Part shown: one piece after another, positions 46,071 through 60,200 of the stretch
Position numbering within the stretch: position 1 is the first letter of the stretch
How the letters are laid out: each line of letters opens with the position of its first letter
Source: Cliona cf. orientalis
Lineage: Eukaryota > Porifera > Demospongiae > Clionaida > Clionaidae
Reading direction: 5' to 3'
Length of the DNA: 64,000 bases
Assembly (NCBI GenBank): GCA_963930775.1
Contig: OZ005701.1
Location: 1,984,001-2,048,000, forward strand
Made by a program: the position numbers and the translations under genes
Notes under the pieces: generated by a model
Databases searched by the model: none
Seen by the model: only the letters and a program-made list of their open reading frames with translations
What the model was told of the DNA's origin: nothing

Positions 46071-48791
46071 CAGGGCCGGCGCAAGCGGTCCGGTTGGTCC
46101 GGTTTTGGCCGGACCAATATTCTGGCAAGAAAGTGGGCGGACCTACCTCATTAACATACGTTTGATCGATCATGCGCGATTGAAATGGGTGGGGCCGCAT
46201 TGCAATCTCGATATCTGAACTGCAATAATTATGTAATATGGCGAGCGTTGGTCAGCTGTCAGATCTACCAGAGATTCCAGATAGCCCACGTCAGCCTGGG
46301 CCCGAATTTAACTTCCCCAAGCGTTCATTTGGAAAAAAGAGCGTCGTTTCCCGATCATTTCAACATTCTTGGTTCAGGCAGTGGTCATTTCTACATTAGG
46401 ATGAGAGAAATGATTTGGCATATTGTCATACGTGTGTGATGGGCTTTAAGCAGAAGAAGATGAGGACTTCCAAGGCTGATCCCGCATTTGTAAGTGGATT
46501 AATATTAAACTTATAATTAGGTATCATTATTATGGTTAATTTACCAGTAGCTATATAAATCTAGCTAAAGAAGCAGTAGCTAGCTTACTAGATATATAAA
46601 TTAATTGCAGCTGAGCATAAACTATTATTATTGATGATTATAGGTTAGCAGGGGCTATTCAAACTGGAAAGATGCTACTACAGCCTTCAAAAAGCATGAA
46701 GAGAGTGGCTGTCATCGTGAGGCTATAGAAGTGATGATCACTCTGCCTTCCACTACCATGCACATTGGTGCTATGCTTTCACGACAACATGCAAAGGAGA
46801 TGGAAGAGAATCGGAATATGCTGATCAAGATATTGTCCTGTGTCAAATTTCTTGCTCGTCAGGCACTAGCACTTCGCGGTGATGGTGATGAAACTGATGG
46901 TAATTTCCTTCAGTTGCTAAGATTTCTAGGAGAGGATGATGCCTTGATTCTTGATTGGTTGAAGAGAAAGCAAAACAAGTACACCTCTCATGAGATCCAG
47001 AATGAGTTACTCAAGATAATGGCTCATCGTGTCCTACGTAATATTGCTGATCATCTTCAAAAATCACCTTTCTTAAGTATAATGATCGATGAAACAACAG
47101 ATGTTTCTAATCAAGAGCAAGTTACGATCGTGATGAGGAGAGTAGATGAAGATCTGGAAGTCTATGAAGAGTTTCTGGGACTTTACCAGGTTGCATCCAT
47201 TGGTGCCGACTCTCTTGCAGCTGTTATAAAGGATATCATGACAAGATTAAATCAGTCTATGAGTAAACTTCGTGGGCAGTGTTATGATGGGTGTAGTACA
47301 ATGAGTGGAGCCAGAAGTGGTGTAGCAAAGAGGATAACAGATGAAGAGCCACGTGCCTTGTTCACACATTGTTATGGTCACTCACTTAATCTGGCAGCCA
47401 GTGACACAGTCAAGAATTCAAGGCTTATGAGAAATGCATTAGACACAACCCATGAAATTACAAAGCTCATCAAGTTCTCCCCACGACGTGAATCAATTTT
47501 TAGGGAGCTTAAAGCTGAGGGAGATTTAGCATCAAGTTATCGTGCAGCTGGAATCCGAGTACTATGTCCAACCAGGTGGACAGTCCGTGCTGACTCTCTT
47601 TTCAGCATTATCAGCAATTATTCTGCACTACTTAGCACTTGGGATGAAGCCATTGAGGCAGTAAAAGATACCAAGAGTATAAAGCAAGAATTCAAGGAGT
47701 AAAAGCTCAAATGAAAACATTTGATTTCCTCTTTGGTGTTACTCTTGGAGAAATGGTGCTGCGACACACTGATAATCTCAGTAAGACCCTGCAAGACAAG
47801 TCATTCTCAGCAGCTGAGGGCCAGCAGGTAGCCAATATGGTCCTTTTCACGCTTCAGGCACTCAGGGATGTTGACTCATTTGACTTATTTTGGAACAAAG
47901 TGACTACAAGTGCAGAATCACTTGAAGTCGAGGAACCTCAGCTGCCACGACGACGAAAGTTGCCTAGGAGGTATGATGAAGGTACATCTGAAAGTGAGTT
48001 TCACACTGATTCAAACGCCTTTTATCATCAGCATTACTATGAAATAATCGATCTCATTGTCAATTGCATACAAGCTTGCTTCGAGCAGCCTGGTTATGCA
48101 GTGTATCGCAATCTTGAGCAACTTCTTGTGAAAGCTTCTCTTGGAGAGGATATCTCTTTAGAATTACAGGAAGTGTGTTCATTCTACAAAGATGATTTTC
48201 AAAAGGAGCTTTTGCAGGCACAGTTGGAGACCTTTAGGATCGACTTTCAACGTGCACAAAAAGAGTCTGCTGGTAGTCACCTTATCAAGACACCTACGAT
48301 ATTTGATATCAAAGACTACTTCACTTCCCTTAGTGCAGCCCAGCAATCTTTGCTGTCTCAAGTATGTAATGCACTTAAAATCATCTTGGTGATGCCAGCA
48401 ACTAATTCCACATCAGAACGATCGTTTAGTGCTCTTCGTAGAGTAAAGACCTATCTACGGAGTACAATGACTCAACAGAGATTAAATAACCTGATGGTGC
48501 TGCATGTACATAAAGATATCACTGACTCAATGAATCTAAAGAATATTGCAAATGAATTTGTAGGAAATTCAGAACATAGGCTGAGGATCTTTGGATACTT
48601 TAAGTAGACTTTATAGTCACAGACTCAATATATTTTTGTTTTATTTCTCCATCATGTAATAACAATATCATTGAATAAAATGATTATCATACTGAGAGGG
48701 GGACGGTCACACCTATACACATAGTGCAAATCATGTGTGCACACCATCTCAAAATGGCCTGACCAAAGAAAATTTGCTTCCTCCGGGCCTG
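46071..48791 (+). mobile_element. Nearly full-length hAT DNA transposon
   Basis: Left end CAGGGCCGGCGCAAGC and right end inverse of CAGGCCCGGAGGAAGC match at 13 of 16 positions, typical of hAT tips. The 5 bp TACTA sit on both outer sides (46066-46070, 48792-48796) and may be the target duplication. The sequence left and right of the element together resembles 49407-49508, so it jumped into a copy of a related repeat. It carries a two-exon transposase gene (46238-48607). Its length, 2721 bp, fits an autonomous hAT. Confidence 0.85.
46238..48607 (+). pseudogene. hAT transposase (TTF-type zinc finger, DUF4371-like core, hAT dimerisation domain), inactivated
   Basis: Exon 1 46238-46489 and exon 2 46644-48607 join in phase 0. 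Exon 1 has FPKRSFGKK and YCHTC, and exon 2 begins SRGYSNWKDATTAFKKHEES, together the TTF-type zinc finger. The core has SIMIDETTDVSNQEQ (first acidic residues) and RGQCYDGCSTMSG. The C-terminus has the dimerisation motif NSTSERSFSALRRVKTYLRS. Two defects are visible: an in-frame tag at 46397-46399 where the family has a tyrosine codon, and a one-base frame change near 47690, after which the frame resumes up to 48607. With only two breaks and good ends the copy looks fairly young. Confidence 0.88.
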
Positions 48792-49085
48792 TACTACAAC
48801 CTTGAAGTTATGAGCGATTTAAAACGAAAATTTGGCCTCCGCATGAAATTAGCCCTTTTCTCAGATCCTATCACATAATATAGCAGGAATCTTCCAAGGG
48901 AGAAAATTTTCACGAATTTGCGAATTCACAGCTATCCGCGAAAGTTTCTCCACAAAATTTTAGGCATGTCACACCCATTATGTGATCAGTTTAATATTCT
49001 GTGACAGTTTTCTCCTCATGCAAATGCTCCCTTCCTATCGGTCCACGAAACATGATGAAAGTAAAAAAGTTCCCACTATACTATA

Positions 49086-49508
49086 TGTGGTAGGATATGA
49101 GAAAAGGGACCACTTCGCGCAAAACGCGTTTTTTTGCCATTTTTCAAACTGTCACCATTCCAAGGCCTCAAGAGCCCCAGGCTTCCCACTTGGTTTGTAA
49201 GCAGTTTGGGCCTTCTACTTCACAGATCCAACGTTAGAAGCTGCAGCAAGCCTCCTGTCCCGAGCGGTGAGCCGCCAAAGTGAGGCATAAAATGGCGATT
49301 TTCGAACGAGATCGACGCGGCCGCTCACCCCGCCCACACCGGATGTGGGCGGGGCTTGCGATTTGCAGCGAGTGTAGCAGGATGATGTAAGAATATTATT
49401 CATGCCAGGTTTGAAGTTCATAGCTGCTATGGTTCCAGAGATATTAGCGTTTTAAAATGAAAATTCGGTAAATGCGCGAAGTGGTCCCTTTTCTCATATC
49501 CTGTCACA
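49086..49508. mobile_element. MITE with TGTGRYAGGATATGAG ends
   Basis: Inverted ends of about 35 bp (GGATATGAGAAAAGGGACCA core, two mismatches near the tip) with TA outside on both sides. The interior is GC-rich (gcggccgctcaccccgccca). Its right third resembles the DNA on both sides of the hAT element. Confidence 0.8.
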
Positions 49509-51446
49509 TATTTTATAAAAAAGGGGTGTACTTGAGGGCATTTGCTGGCTGATACTAGATAGCGTAGAATGCCAACTATTGGCCATACTTTGCCCCTCGT
49601 TTTGTAACTCGCGCTAGGAACGGTTCTAGGATACCAATCAAGCATCAACTCACAGATTAAAGTCTCCTGAAGCGACTGGTCTTTGTTTGGAGTCGCTAGG
49701 ACAATCTGTCTTCGAGCTACAAGTCCGAGACTGCTCACGGGTAAAAACCAGCTATCGACACCATGTACCTATCACCGCCCACCCATACGTTTTTTGTTAT
49801 CGATTATCAACCGTGAGCTTTTATTGGCCTACCACCCTTTACCAGCATTACTGGCAGTGTTTTTTTGTAGGCTACACCTTTCCAACTCTGAGGTGGGAAG
49901 TACTGATGAAGTACGAAGTTTGTAAACAAAGTTGGAGATCGAGCGAGTACCGAAAATGAACCGTTCAACCTTTGAGATCCGTTTAAATGAGAGACCAGAC
50001 ATTTGCATACACTCCCGCTTGACCAGTCCAAGTGTTTATAAGCTCAAGCGGGGCTTATTGTGACTACCACAGGCTGTTTCTGCTGAGCGTTTCCGTGTAA
50101 CGCTTGGATACCCCCGTATAATAACACGTAAACTAGTGGACGATAATCGGTATAGGTCGATAATCGGCAGTTTACGCTATATCAAGGCACTTAACGGGGT
50201 CAATCTGCAGCCCACCCATAAATCCATTCAGAAAAGCTGCCAGATTCGTTCTCAGTTTTGGCTTCGATACCTCAGGAGACTCACCACGAGTGCACCAAGT
50301 CTTCCTTCAACAAATGCCGTCTTTGCTAATGTAGAGTAATGATACGATTCACAAACCTCTGACAGTTACGTAACCGTGGCTAGCATCATCAGCATGCGTG
50401 TACAAGCGCTTTCTATCCCTGCCGATCCCCCTTATATTTTTATCTACGGTAGTAAAATGGCCACATATTATAAATAGTGGCAAACAATTAGCCAAATGAT
50501 CTTACTGAAACGATGACGGTGGACGAGAAGGAGGAAAGCTGCCGATCAATGCGAACTGGAGGAGAGCTGGTGAGCGAAACTGGAACTAGAGAACTCGCGA
50601 TGGCATCAAGTCACGGTTCACGTGATGTTCGTGTGATACGTACGTACCTATACCAGTACCACATGGTTCCATGTACCATAATATGCATAGATAGTATATA
50701 CATGGACTGGACTGTGGACTGAGATTTGGAGTCGATTTTGGACTAATGCTCAGTGCAAAACTGCCTCTAAATAGCGGACATCCGGAAACCACGCCCTTAA
50801 ATTAGCGATGCCACGCCCACCTTTGTCGCAATCTAGCGGTCGCGATATTATGCTGCATGCGCGATAATAATATTAGCCTTGAATCCAGATAACGATTTTG
50901 GAGTAGCCAGTACTTCAGAAACAAAAAAATTCAGCCTGTGCTATGTTGATACTGAAAACAGAACATACCAACCACTTGGTTATCATCTCTACTGGTCTTA
51001 TCATGCATTTCAGTGCATTTACTAAGTAATAGCTACAATCAAAATGGGTTGAAAAATCATGAACCTCCGAGATAGGGACAACCTCCGAGCAAAGGACAAG
51101 AGGCCCGTTCCCAAAGCGTCCTTTGTTCGGAGGCTCGACTGTACAACTGCAAGCTACCCTAGCCTCGTACTTACGTACCCAGGCCCTTTAGGGTATGAGG
51201 CTATGGGGAGCTGGCCTGGAGGCTACTTGTAAGTAAGGCCCCAATTCCTTGATTATTGCTGAAGTTCTCATCAGGTAGATTCCCAACATACCATGCGGGC
51301 GGGCGGGTATTACCATTATTTTTAATTAATGTTGACCACAACTTATGCAACACTTGAAAGGCACATAAAATCATTAATATAATGCATGGTGCTGCCTGGG
51401 AAAATATTGCTATTGGCACACACGAACAGTATAGCTAGCTACTAGC
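49509..51446. other. Gene-free stretch
   Basis: No gene or RNA recognised. Short open frames overlap on both strands without family motifs or splice-consistent chains. A CpG-rich patch lies around 50000-50130. Confidence 0.45.
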
Positions 51447-51542
51447 CACAAAAGTGGCATCAAGAGTGTCAGTCATGAAAGTAGCATGGTTAGGCACAAA
51501 AGTGGCATCAAGAGTGTCAGTCATGAAAGTAGCATGGTTAGG
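51447..51542 (+). repeat. Two identical tandem 48-bp units
   Basis: Unit cacaaaagtggcatcaagag... occupies 51447-51494 and repeats without visible change at 51495-51542. The identity suggests a very recent duplication or slippage. Non-coding. Confidence 0.9.
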
Positions 51543-51609
51543 CAGTACACAGATGCTTACCAGAGCCATAGCCTGACCCGGTCCCCCCTAGCTCGTCAAC
51601 AACATTGTA

Positions 51610-52311
51610 CAGTGCAACCAAGCAAGAGAGCAAAACTTTTTAAAACCATATTTTTGGGCTAAAAACTATACAGACAGACCTACTTGATATCAAAATGGCC
51701 ACAATAATCATTTTTACTGTGTTTTACAAAATTGCAAATTTCCCATATATAGCTAATACAGAAGCCACATATGTGCAGGCCAGTTTTCATATATTTTTCA
51801 CTGATTTTGGATAAAAGTGGCTGTATCTTGGAAGTGGTAAGGAGTCAAGACTTCACATTTGGGATTTAGTAACTTTGTTACAAGTGCTATCAGCCCACCA
51901 AGTGGAATTTCTTAACTAGAACTAAATAGGAAAAAATGTGCCTAACATATTTGGCCCTCCGAAAGGGATTTTAGGACAATATCTGGTTAGCAATGCACTG
52001 CACAGCCTCTACACTCATGTCCAATTAACTTCATATGGATGTGCATGACTGGGTAGAGCGCACACCCTTAACCGAAAACAATACTCATTTAATGTGCCTA
52101 ACATATTTTGGAGAGCCATGTTATCTTATGAAGCCATAAAAATGGAAGTAATCATGGTTACATCCCATAATTTAAATTCTATGTAGAGTTTATGTTGAAG
52201 AAGATTGGTACCAAATTTCAAACTCTTATCTATAATAGATTTTATTTTATGAGTCAAAATAGGCTCAAATTCTGAAATAAAAAAGTTTTGCTCTCTTGCT
52301 TGGTTGCACTG
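51610..52311. mobile_element. MITE with CAGTGCAACCAAGCAAG ends
   Basis: Terminal inverted repeats of about 28 bp (CAGTGCAACCAAGCAAGAGA...) with TA on both sides. TACAGT-type tips are typical of Tc1/mariner elements. The 702-bp interior is AT-rich and has no long open frame. Confidence 0.85.
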
Positions 52312-55300
52312 TAGCTAACTGCACGCTGCACACGGTCGGTCACGTGATTGTCCACACCTTTTATACGTCATTGGAATGCACTAATGAAATAAATTCTAAC
52401 TTGAAAAATTGATGCAGGCGGTTGATGAGAAACTAATAATCAACGAATTGGGGCCTAATTGCTAGAGAGAGAACTACAACTTCACCTACTACCAGGTATG
52501 TATCGTAACAATAATTGATGGGCATGGATTGGGCAGTGGAAATTAAATAGCGGGGTGTATATCACAGGAGCACATTTCACAGAATTTGATGAAGATTTCT
52601 GATTAATATTAATTATTCCCATAATACCATAGTGTCCCGGGCATGCAAGAGCCCATGTACTGCAAATCAAGGGGAAAGTAGCAGCTTTATTATTATAGTG
52701 CAATTTATATCCCGGGTAGCTAAACACTCATACGGGCCAAAATCACAAGCTGTGTTTAAGCATGGGGGACACTACAGTAGTCACATTGCTAATTATAAGT
52801 TCAGAACATTGCGCAGTGTGCATGGCACAAATTAAGTGGTATTATTTGCTTAGATGTTACAATAGGGATAACCAGGGCACTTGTCGTCACTGATAACATT
52901 CTTTAGCACAGAAATTGAAGAAATAATGCATGGTATCAAGCATCATACCTCGGCACCCTATCCTCCTGCCTCCATGGCAATTAATGCCTGCATGGGCTTA
53001 ATAATTGCATGCTGAGCGTGCTGTACAGACTGATTGAGGAAAATCACTCATGGTATATACCTTGCTCAAGTTTTCCTAACCTATACCGCCTCACTTCACA
53101 ATCCACTACTGGCGTCTCTCCGAGTATTGGAATACCGTCCTAGATCACGACTGGATCTCTCGAAATCCAATTATACTGCTGAGAGAGTAGAGAGGAACAG
53201 ATGAAACAGAAAGAGAAACATGCGCATATGATCTTAGATCCACATTTAGCTAATTTTAAGCTGGAGATGATGTTTTCGTGAGAAAGTACCATCATGAAAA
53301 CAAATGGTTGCCAGGTATATATTATACTGTTGAAGCATTAACTCTCTATTAATTATCACCACTGCCCTTCACTTTTTCTGTATTAAATTTCCTTCTTGTA
53401 TTCGAATTCATTTCTCAACCTTGCATACTTAATTGGCTTTCTACAGATGTGTGGATTGAAAGTAAAGTGCCGTGATCACCTACGAATATATTATACAATA
53501 CGTACTTTATATATAATATTATTATGTACACGCCATAATCACTACTTCCAGCAGCTGTTATATCCATGGCACTGGTTCTTCTGGTTGACTCACCTTATCA
53601 CTGCACACTCTGGGGCTTCCACATTCCTTGATGCCTACAGTCTGACTAGTAGGATTGTTGTACATGTATATCCTAGCTGTTGCCATCTCATGTGTACTTC
53701 GCAGTGCCTCCATGCTGCTCTCCTATCTTTCAGTATATAAATAATTCCCATGTTTCAGTATTGCATTTTCAGTATTAACTTTTTACAAAGAGCTCCATGT
53801 GTGATTTATGTACTAAAATTCTCCCAGTTTTCAATTTTTTTTTTTTGAAATGTTTCATGATCAGTACTGTAAATTAAAAAAAAAAAAAAACTCGTATACC
53901 TGGAGGCATCTCGAGGCCTATAATATTATAATATTCTATTCGAGTACTGTTAGTAGCGTACGTGCGCATGCGCGTGGTGTATAACCTTTAACCTCATTTT
54001 GGCTGAACTTGCATTTTTCAGCTGGCTCCTGTTTACTTCGACCCTGCAAGATTATTTAATGTACCATCGCTAATTTGTGGATATAAGAGATACCAATAAT
54101 TGTGAAAGATCTAGAACTCAGGTAGAACGCCGCATACAGTGTCTCTCAATCGTGCCATACTTGGTGTGAGCTCACAGTGACCATCCCGGCGATATTGTAT
54201 TCAGTGAACGATCGTTCAGGAAGAATAGGTATGACGTCCGAGTACTAATAAACCCTAGCTTATGAGTCAGTCTGATTAGCCAAAAGTCTTTTACATACTG
54301 TATAACTTTTAAGCCTATGTAACCCCTTGAACATTTCCAGGACTCCTGAATATAATATTAGCCCGCATAGCTGTTTGTGCTATATTGGCCTCAGTATGTT
54401 CCGGGCCTAGCTACAAATGCCGGGATTCTACATGTCAGATAGCTATGTTTTTGAAGGAATTTTATAAGACTCCAGTGTGCCAGAGGACACTGGCAAAGCT
54501 ACCATATAGCTCCAAATTCGAAGTTCGTCACAAGTTGCACAATATTTTTGTGAATTTCGTGATTTGACTTCTGATCATGAAAATTTTTCTCATGAAAATT
54601 AGTATTATTGCGGGCATAGCTACGTTCTGTGTGCGTACACATGCACATCGCGATCACAGTGCAAGTGCGATCAATGTACAGACTCTGTACGTTTACTTTC
54701 AGAAAATGAGCAAAGTTGCCTACCAAATCCGCAAGGACATTAATTTTGTCCAAAACTTCCTTCTTGTATCGAATCCGCCAACAATCATGTTGAAGAGATG
54801 GCCAAACAAGATGATAGCAGAAGGGGCTAAACGCAGAAAGAAAGTCCAGTATAAGTCTTGTCTAATTTCTTTCTCATCACATTAGCATGCTACCAGCCTA
54901 GCCACGTGCAATGTGGGCGGGGCTACAACATGAATTGTCCGCACAGGGGCTGCAGTGTGGCAGTATTCACGAAAAAATGTGGCGATCACAAAATTTTTAT
55001 CACGAAAATTTTCATTCATGCATGGGATTATCAGCAATTTCACGTTGGATTTTGAACCACGAAAATTTTGAGCTATAGATACGGCATTTGGAAAAGGAAA
55101 AGAATTTGGAGAAATTTTTGTTGGGCCTATGTTGAGGAATCTCCATATCCAGCAATCAGAGTCACAACTCTAGCACAGCACACTAAAGCTACTTGCTGTA
55201 TGGATTATAATTCTGAGTGAAGTTACCAGGTGTAAACTGTAATATAGTTCCTTAGCCTGGGATATTACCATTGCATGGGCCAATCCTATATGTGTCCATA

Positions 55301-55316
55301 CACTCAGCTGCGATCA

Positions 55317-55375
55317 GGGGCAAGTAGCTCAGTTGGTATGAGTATCTGGTGTTAAAATCCCGGCTGGATCCTGAC
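55317..55375 (+). repeat. tRNA-like segment, possible SINE head
   Basis: gggcaagtagctcagttgg contains a good pol III box A (TAGCTCAGTTGG). About 14 bp after it, gttaaaatcccggctgg weakly recalls box B. The spacing is shorter than in a real tRNA and no cloverleaf closes, so a degraded SINE head is more likely than a gene. Confidence 0.25.
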
Positions 55376-56472
55376 GTTTTATCCTTTCCACTAATTTTAC
55401 TTTAATAATGAAGTACTATAGTGCAAAACCCTCTGCACACAAGCATTGAGCGGTACTGCGATGTTCACATGGATCCTAATAGTATAGGTTTTCTAATATA
55501 ATAGCAAGAATCAAAGGAGAAACCACAAGAATGCACATTGCCTACGATTGCGTAATGTCCAGCAGTATATCATGTGAGCATTGCTGTGTCAGTACAGATA
55601 TAGCCCAGAAGCTTTTCTACCAGTGTGCTACGATCAATGATCAACCAGTCGTGTTGGTGGATGTATAATTACCGGGGATAAAGTAATCGGTTGTATCGTC
55701 CGGTGTTGTCGTTGTCGTATGCACGAAAATCGCCTATCTCGAATTGTAGCCGTCTAAGTGACTCGTAAGCACAACGAATTACTCAAGTTTGGCAAAAAAC
55801 TGGCTTCAGTGTGTGTCAAATCGAGGGATACCGTCCACGAGCGTCACAAGTAATGCCTTTTTGTTGGCCACCGTAGCCACGCCTATCGATAGTGCCATCA
55901 ATGCATGCCATTGTGCTTTCTGCTCATGCACACAACTGACTAAGTGGCCTAGCGTACGACTGGTAAAGATCGTCGATGTTCTAAAAATTAATAATGCTCG
56001 TGACCTCTACAGTGACTGAAATCTGAAGCCTTTGGAACCAATCACTATGTAAGATAGTTATACTATTATTACAACAAAATAATATTATAGATAGAAGTTC
56101 ATGTCTTCCTACTCCTAGCCTGGGCTAGATCTGGGTGCAGAGAGCGCTGTTTCAAGTGTCACCTGGACAACTAAGCAGCATTTTCATTATTTCTCTCATG
56201 CAAGTTCACAAAATTATAGCCATGCACCAAAAGTAAATCAATTGATTGCGCAATGTGCGCGTGGTGTGGCTGGGGCAGTGATCAAACAGGGCACTATCAA
56301 GTTGAACGGACTCTTTCTCGCTCCTGTTTCAATGATTCACTATATCCTCTGGCAGCTCTCAAGAAATGGCAATGAATGGTTTTCTAAATCGCCCATTGTT
56401 GCCTCTGTAGTAGTACTATGGCACCACACAAAATGATCCAAGCGAAAGCAACTAGCTCGCAATTGTGAATAC

Positions 56473-56633
56473 CATATTCGCTCGATCAGACGCCACTCTC
56501 GATTAGTTGCCACACCTCTTGAAGTGGTGAACAAATTAGTCGCTGCCCTCGAATAGTAGCCGTGCAACCCCTACTGTTCAAGAAGCACACAGCACGTGGA
56601 CAGGACTCGTGACTTGTTCTTGATAGCAGGTAC
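56473..56633. repeat. Dispersed repeat, copy 2
   Basis: Collinear with 19423-19595 (shared attcgctcgatcagacgcc and cgtgac...tagcaggta). Family not recognised. Confidence 0.6.
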
Positions 56634-57246
56634 AGGTACACGATAAAACAAGTTCTAACCTTCTTCTACATCAGCAAAGGGGCCTAGATCAGTGATGTCA
56701 ATTGACAGTTTCTCTAAGGATTGCCTCCCTGACAGCTACTGGTATTAATAAACTAAATGCTCCACAAACTCGGGTGATGAAATAAATAGTAGCCGCAGCA
56801 TCTGATCTAGTACTACTCATTTGTGTTAGCATAATATCTGCTATTTGTGCATCCTTTGTCGTAACCTTGGACATATACAAAAAAAACAAAAAAAAAAACA
56901 AATACGGTAAGCACTGATTGCTAGTATTCGCCCACGCATAAATTCCTGCCCAGGATCTGGACAGGTAAATATGATTAGTCAGCTCAAGTTCAATCAAACA
57001 GGAACTTTGCTAGACCCTTCCTCCCACGCGAGTACAAGCGCCAGGTAGGGTCTGGCTTGATAGACTACAGATACACACACAGAGCGATTACAGTAAACCT
57101 GCGGCCCATGCGCTGAGGGTCAATAAATCTCATAGCGCCGAGGGTTTAGCACTAATGGTGTTCATTGTGAGTGTGAGCGCAGTATATAGTATACTGATTA
57201 TCATTTCAAAATCTCTGGTATCAATTAGGTTCAAACACTGCTTAAA

Positions 57247-60200
57247 ATGGCTGTAAAGCGATCAAGTAAGCTACACATGCACTCTTAATCAAGAGATTAT
57301 AATAATGATATTATGCTGGGTATAACTTCAGGATCTAGCATAGAAGATCTATCGTGGATAACATGGGATGCTGTTCTTAGTGAAGCTGGTGTTGATAGAA
57401 GTGCGCCTGGCATATCACAGTAAGTTACAACAGACTACAGTAACTGTAGTATCCCAAGCAAGTGGCCGCCCACTCCAGGACCTGGGTGAAACACCTGTAG
57501 CATGCAGGCCGAACTCATGATTAATATTTATGCACCTGTGGATGCTTACATGCACGGAACGCTATGGTGTAAATGTGCAGTATACATGTAAGTTGTCATA
57601 ATATGATACACCATAAATCGCAAATATTTCATTCCTGCATGGGTAGTTTTCGTGTATAAGCCCCCACCCCCCCCCCACCCCTCCTTGACAATAAAATGTG
57701 GATATTTGAGTACATAAGCCAATAAAACCAGCTAGCAAACTAGCTATTTGTGCCTTATTATGCCTTTCTTTTTCATTTTTCTTGAGTTTTCCCCATCAAA
57801 CAGCTGGAGAAAGTACAGAGATTGTGTGCCCATGTGGCATGTGGCATTCGATGGTCAGTAACAGTCATCATACAGAAATGTAGGAATCCCACAAAAAAGC
57901 CTCCTCCCTGCTTTGCCCAATGCTACCATTCACTGGGGGGGGGGGGGGGGGATTCTACGGTATTACGCATATATTTACATGCGTTTAATTTTCACGAAAG
58001 TATTTTAACGACGACATATTTGTGATCTACAGTAGCTGATGCCGTATTTCCTTGTTATTAGGCATATATCGCTTTTCCTAGTGCATGCTATTTTGCTGGC
58101 CTAAGCACTCGCTATTAGGCACATTAACTTTCGTGTGATTTTCTGGTAAAGGTCATCATACGATGTACTATAAAAAGTCGTAGAACACGAATTTTCTTGC
58201 GCTAATAAGATCTTGCATTTTATTCGCATGGATACCTTAATAAGCGCATACAGTAGAAGACATAAAAACAGTGACATTTCCATTCCATACCATTTCGTCT
58301 AAATGGGATATGTCCCGTGCCGTTCGACGTTCAATTCCCATTTCGCATGCACAAACGATTAATTAGCACATTGGGCGTATCTTACCAACGTGTCAAGAAC
58401 CAGAGCTAGCTCGTTCTCTCGTAGACCTAGAATTGATGCTTTTATACTGCCACTGTCTTCTAAACTTCACTGGGACACTGTGCATGCTGCTGCTTCTCTT
58501 CTGATTTGTGCGTGTTTTGTGATCGCTGCTTGACTGTGAGCAATTTTCATTATTGCCAGTTGATCGACCTCAGATCGCTGATCGATTCAAATCGCCTCTA
58601 CAACTAGCAGATCGACCAAAGTAGTACTCCTTTCGGCTTTCTTGGATACCTCTGGTGTGTAGTTCGAGCTACATGTAACTACAGTTCGTGAAGTCGGTCG
58701 CACCATTTGTTAACTGCTCTGCCTCCCGTTCAATTTCCATTTTCTATTAAACGGAATGGGCACACATTTCTGTTTAAACGGAACGGGACGGGATGGAAAC
58801 ATCACCATTTTTATGCCTCCTACTGTATGTGACCCTTGACCTTGATATCTGGCATGCTTGCTTAATTGCTAGCCCAATGCCCCAGCCTTTTTGAGTTAGT
58901 TGAAGTTACGATGGCTGCAGTCAATTCTCAGGCCTTTTAAGCAGTGAGCACCATTTCAAGCGGGCCAGAGTTCAGTAGTGTGCAGCACGAACGATTGTGC
59001 GATTGACACACCCCTTAAATATCCCCGCAGACACACATGCGTACTTGGATGTCAGTATTTAAAGTATATCTATCTTTTATAGGTTATGTGAAGATTGCCC
59101 TTCTGTATATTGTTCCCTTAAGCATCCTATTCGATTCTTGAGTGTGTGTGTATCAGAAGAAATAGCGACTAAGATTGCGACTGCCCTTGCTAACTTAAGT
59201 AAGAAAGGTGAGAAACGAGCATGCATAGAAGAGATGTGTCCAGCTCCATCAGCTCTTGGTGATATGACTTGCTGGATTCAACATAGTGCACAAATAGGTG
59301 TACGTTGTCATCGACCACCACCAACAAATTGCCATTCCCTTCATGTGACTCTCCAAGTTCGAGCATTTGGTGAATTTATGGATGCATTGGAAGGTGACAT
59401 TGATTCTCGTTATATCAGATTAGCAGTTGAGCTAATGCTGGATGTTAGTCCAGTTTTGCTTTACGAGGGTAGGTTTCAAGAGATGATTTTAAAGCATTTG
59501 CAGAGTTTATTTCAAAATGATTCAAGCATGTACATGGTTTCATCAAAGAACTGGAATGGTGGTGCTGCTAAATCTGATATCACAGTTTACACAAATAATA
59601 TGGTGTTGGCAAATTTGGAAATTAAAGGGGAGCTATGCTCTGGTAATAAAGAACCAAATATACAAAATATTGGGTACTTTATCAAGTTTCAGCGAAATCG
59701 TACAGGTGAACGTGCTCCAATGTTCCTAGTAACAGTAGCAGGCTGCCACCACTTGCAGGTGTTTGGGGCAGTTTGGAATAAGAGTGTACTCTGTGTCGAT
59801 CCACTGTGTTCACCCATATCCCTTCTTTATGTGCCTCATGATCCAAATGATGGGATCAGAAAAACAGCTCGTGTCTTGAGTGCTCTAAAGTTGGGAGTTG
59901 ATAAACTGTACGATGAGTCATTGCAACAGGACACAGAGAGCTCAGGTCCCTACTTCAGTGCCTTCAACGGAAATCAGATTCATTACGTGGGAAGAATGAA
60001 TAATAAACGTAGACTATATGAAGCTGAGGTGGATAATAAGGATAATAAGGATGTCGTCGTAAAGTTTGTATGGCAAAAGTATGGACTAGATGCTCACAGG
60101 AAACTGGCAGAACTGAACATGGCTCCTCGACTCTTGCACTCAGAATCCCTCCCCGGCAAGTGGATTGTTGTTGTAATGGAGAGGATTGTGGATGGTATGA

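Larger units (their letters stand above)
52312..57246. other. Long gene-free stretch upstream of the nuclease-kinase gene
   Basis: No gene recognised on either strand. It contains homopolymer tracts near 53830 and 53876, a weak tRNA-like segment at about 55317-55375, and a dispersed repeat at 56473-56633. The last few hundred bases presumably hold the promoter of the gene at 57247, but I see no clear TATA box. Confidence 0.45.

Noticed and set aside
53396-53740. 114-residue open frame with hydrophobic stretches, possible membrane protein
   Set aside because: Composition follows the AT-rich DNA, and no homologous motif or splice-consistent neighbours were found.
54577-54885. 102-residue open frame in the gene-free stretch
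   Set aside because: No recognisable motif, no matching splice sites and no homologous second copy; treated as chance.
55317-55375. A functional tRNA gene
   Set aside because: Only box A is good; box B is weak, spacing is too short and no cloverleaf forms.
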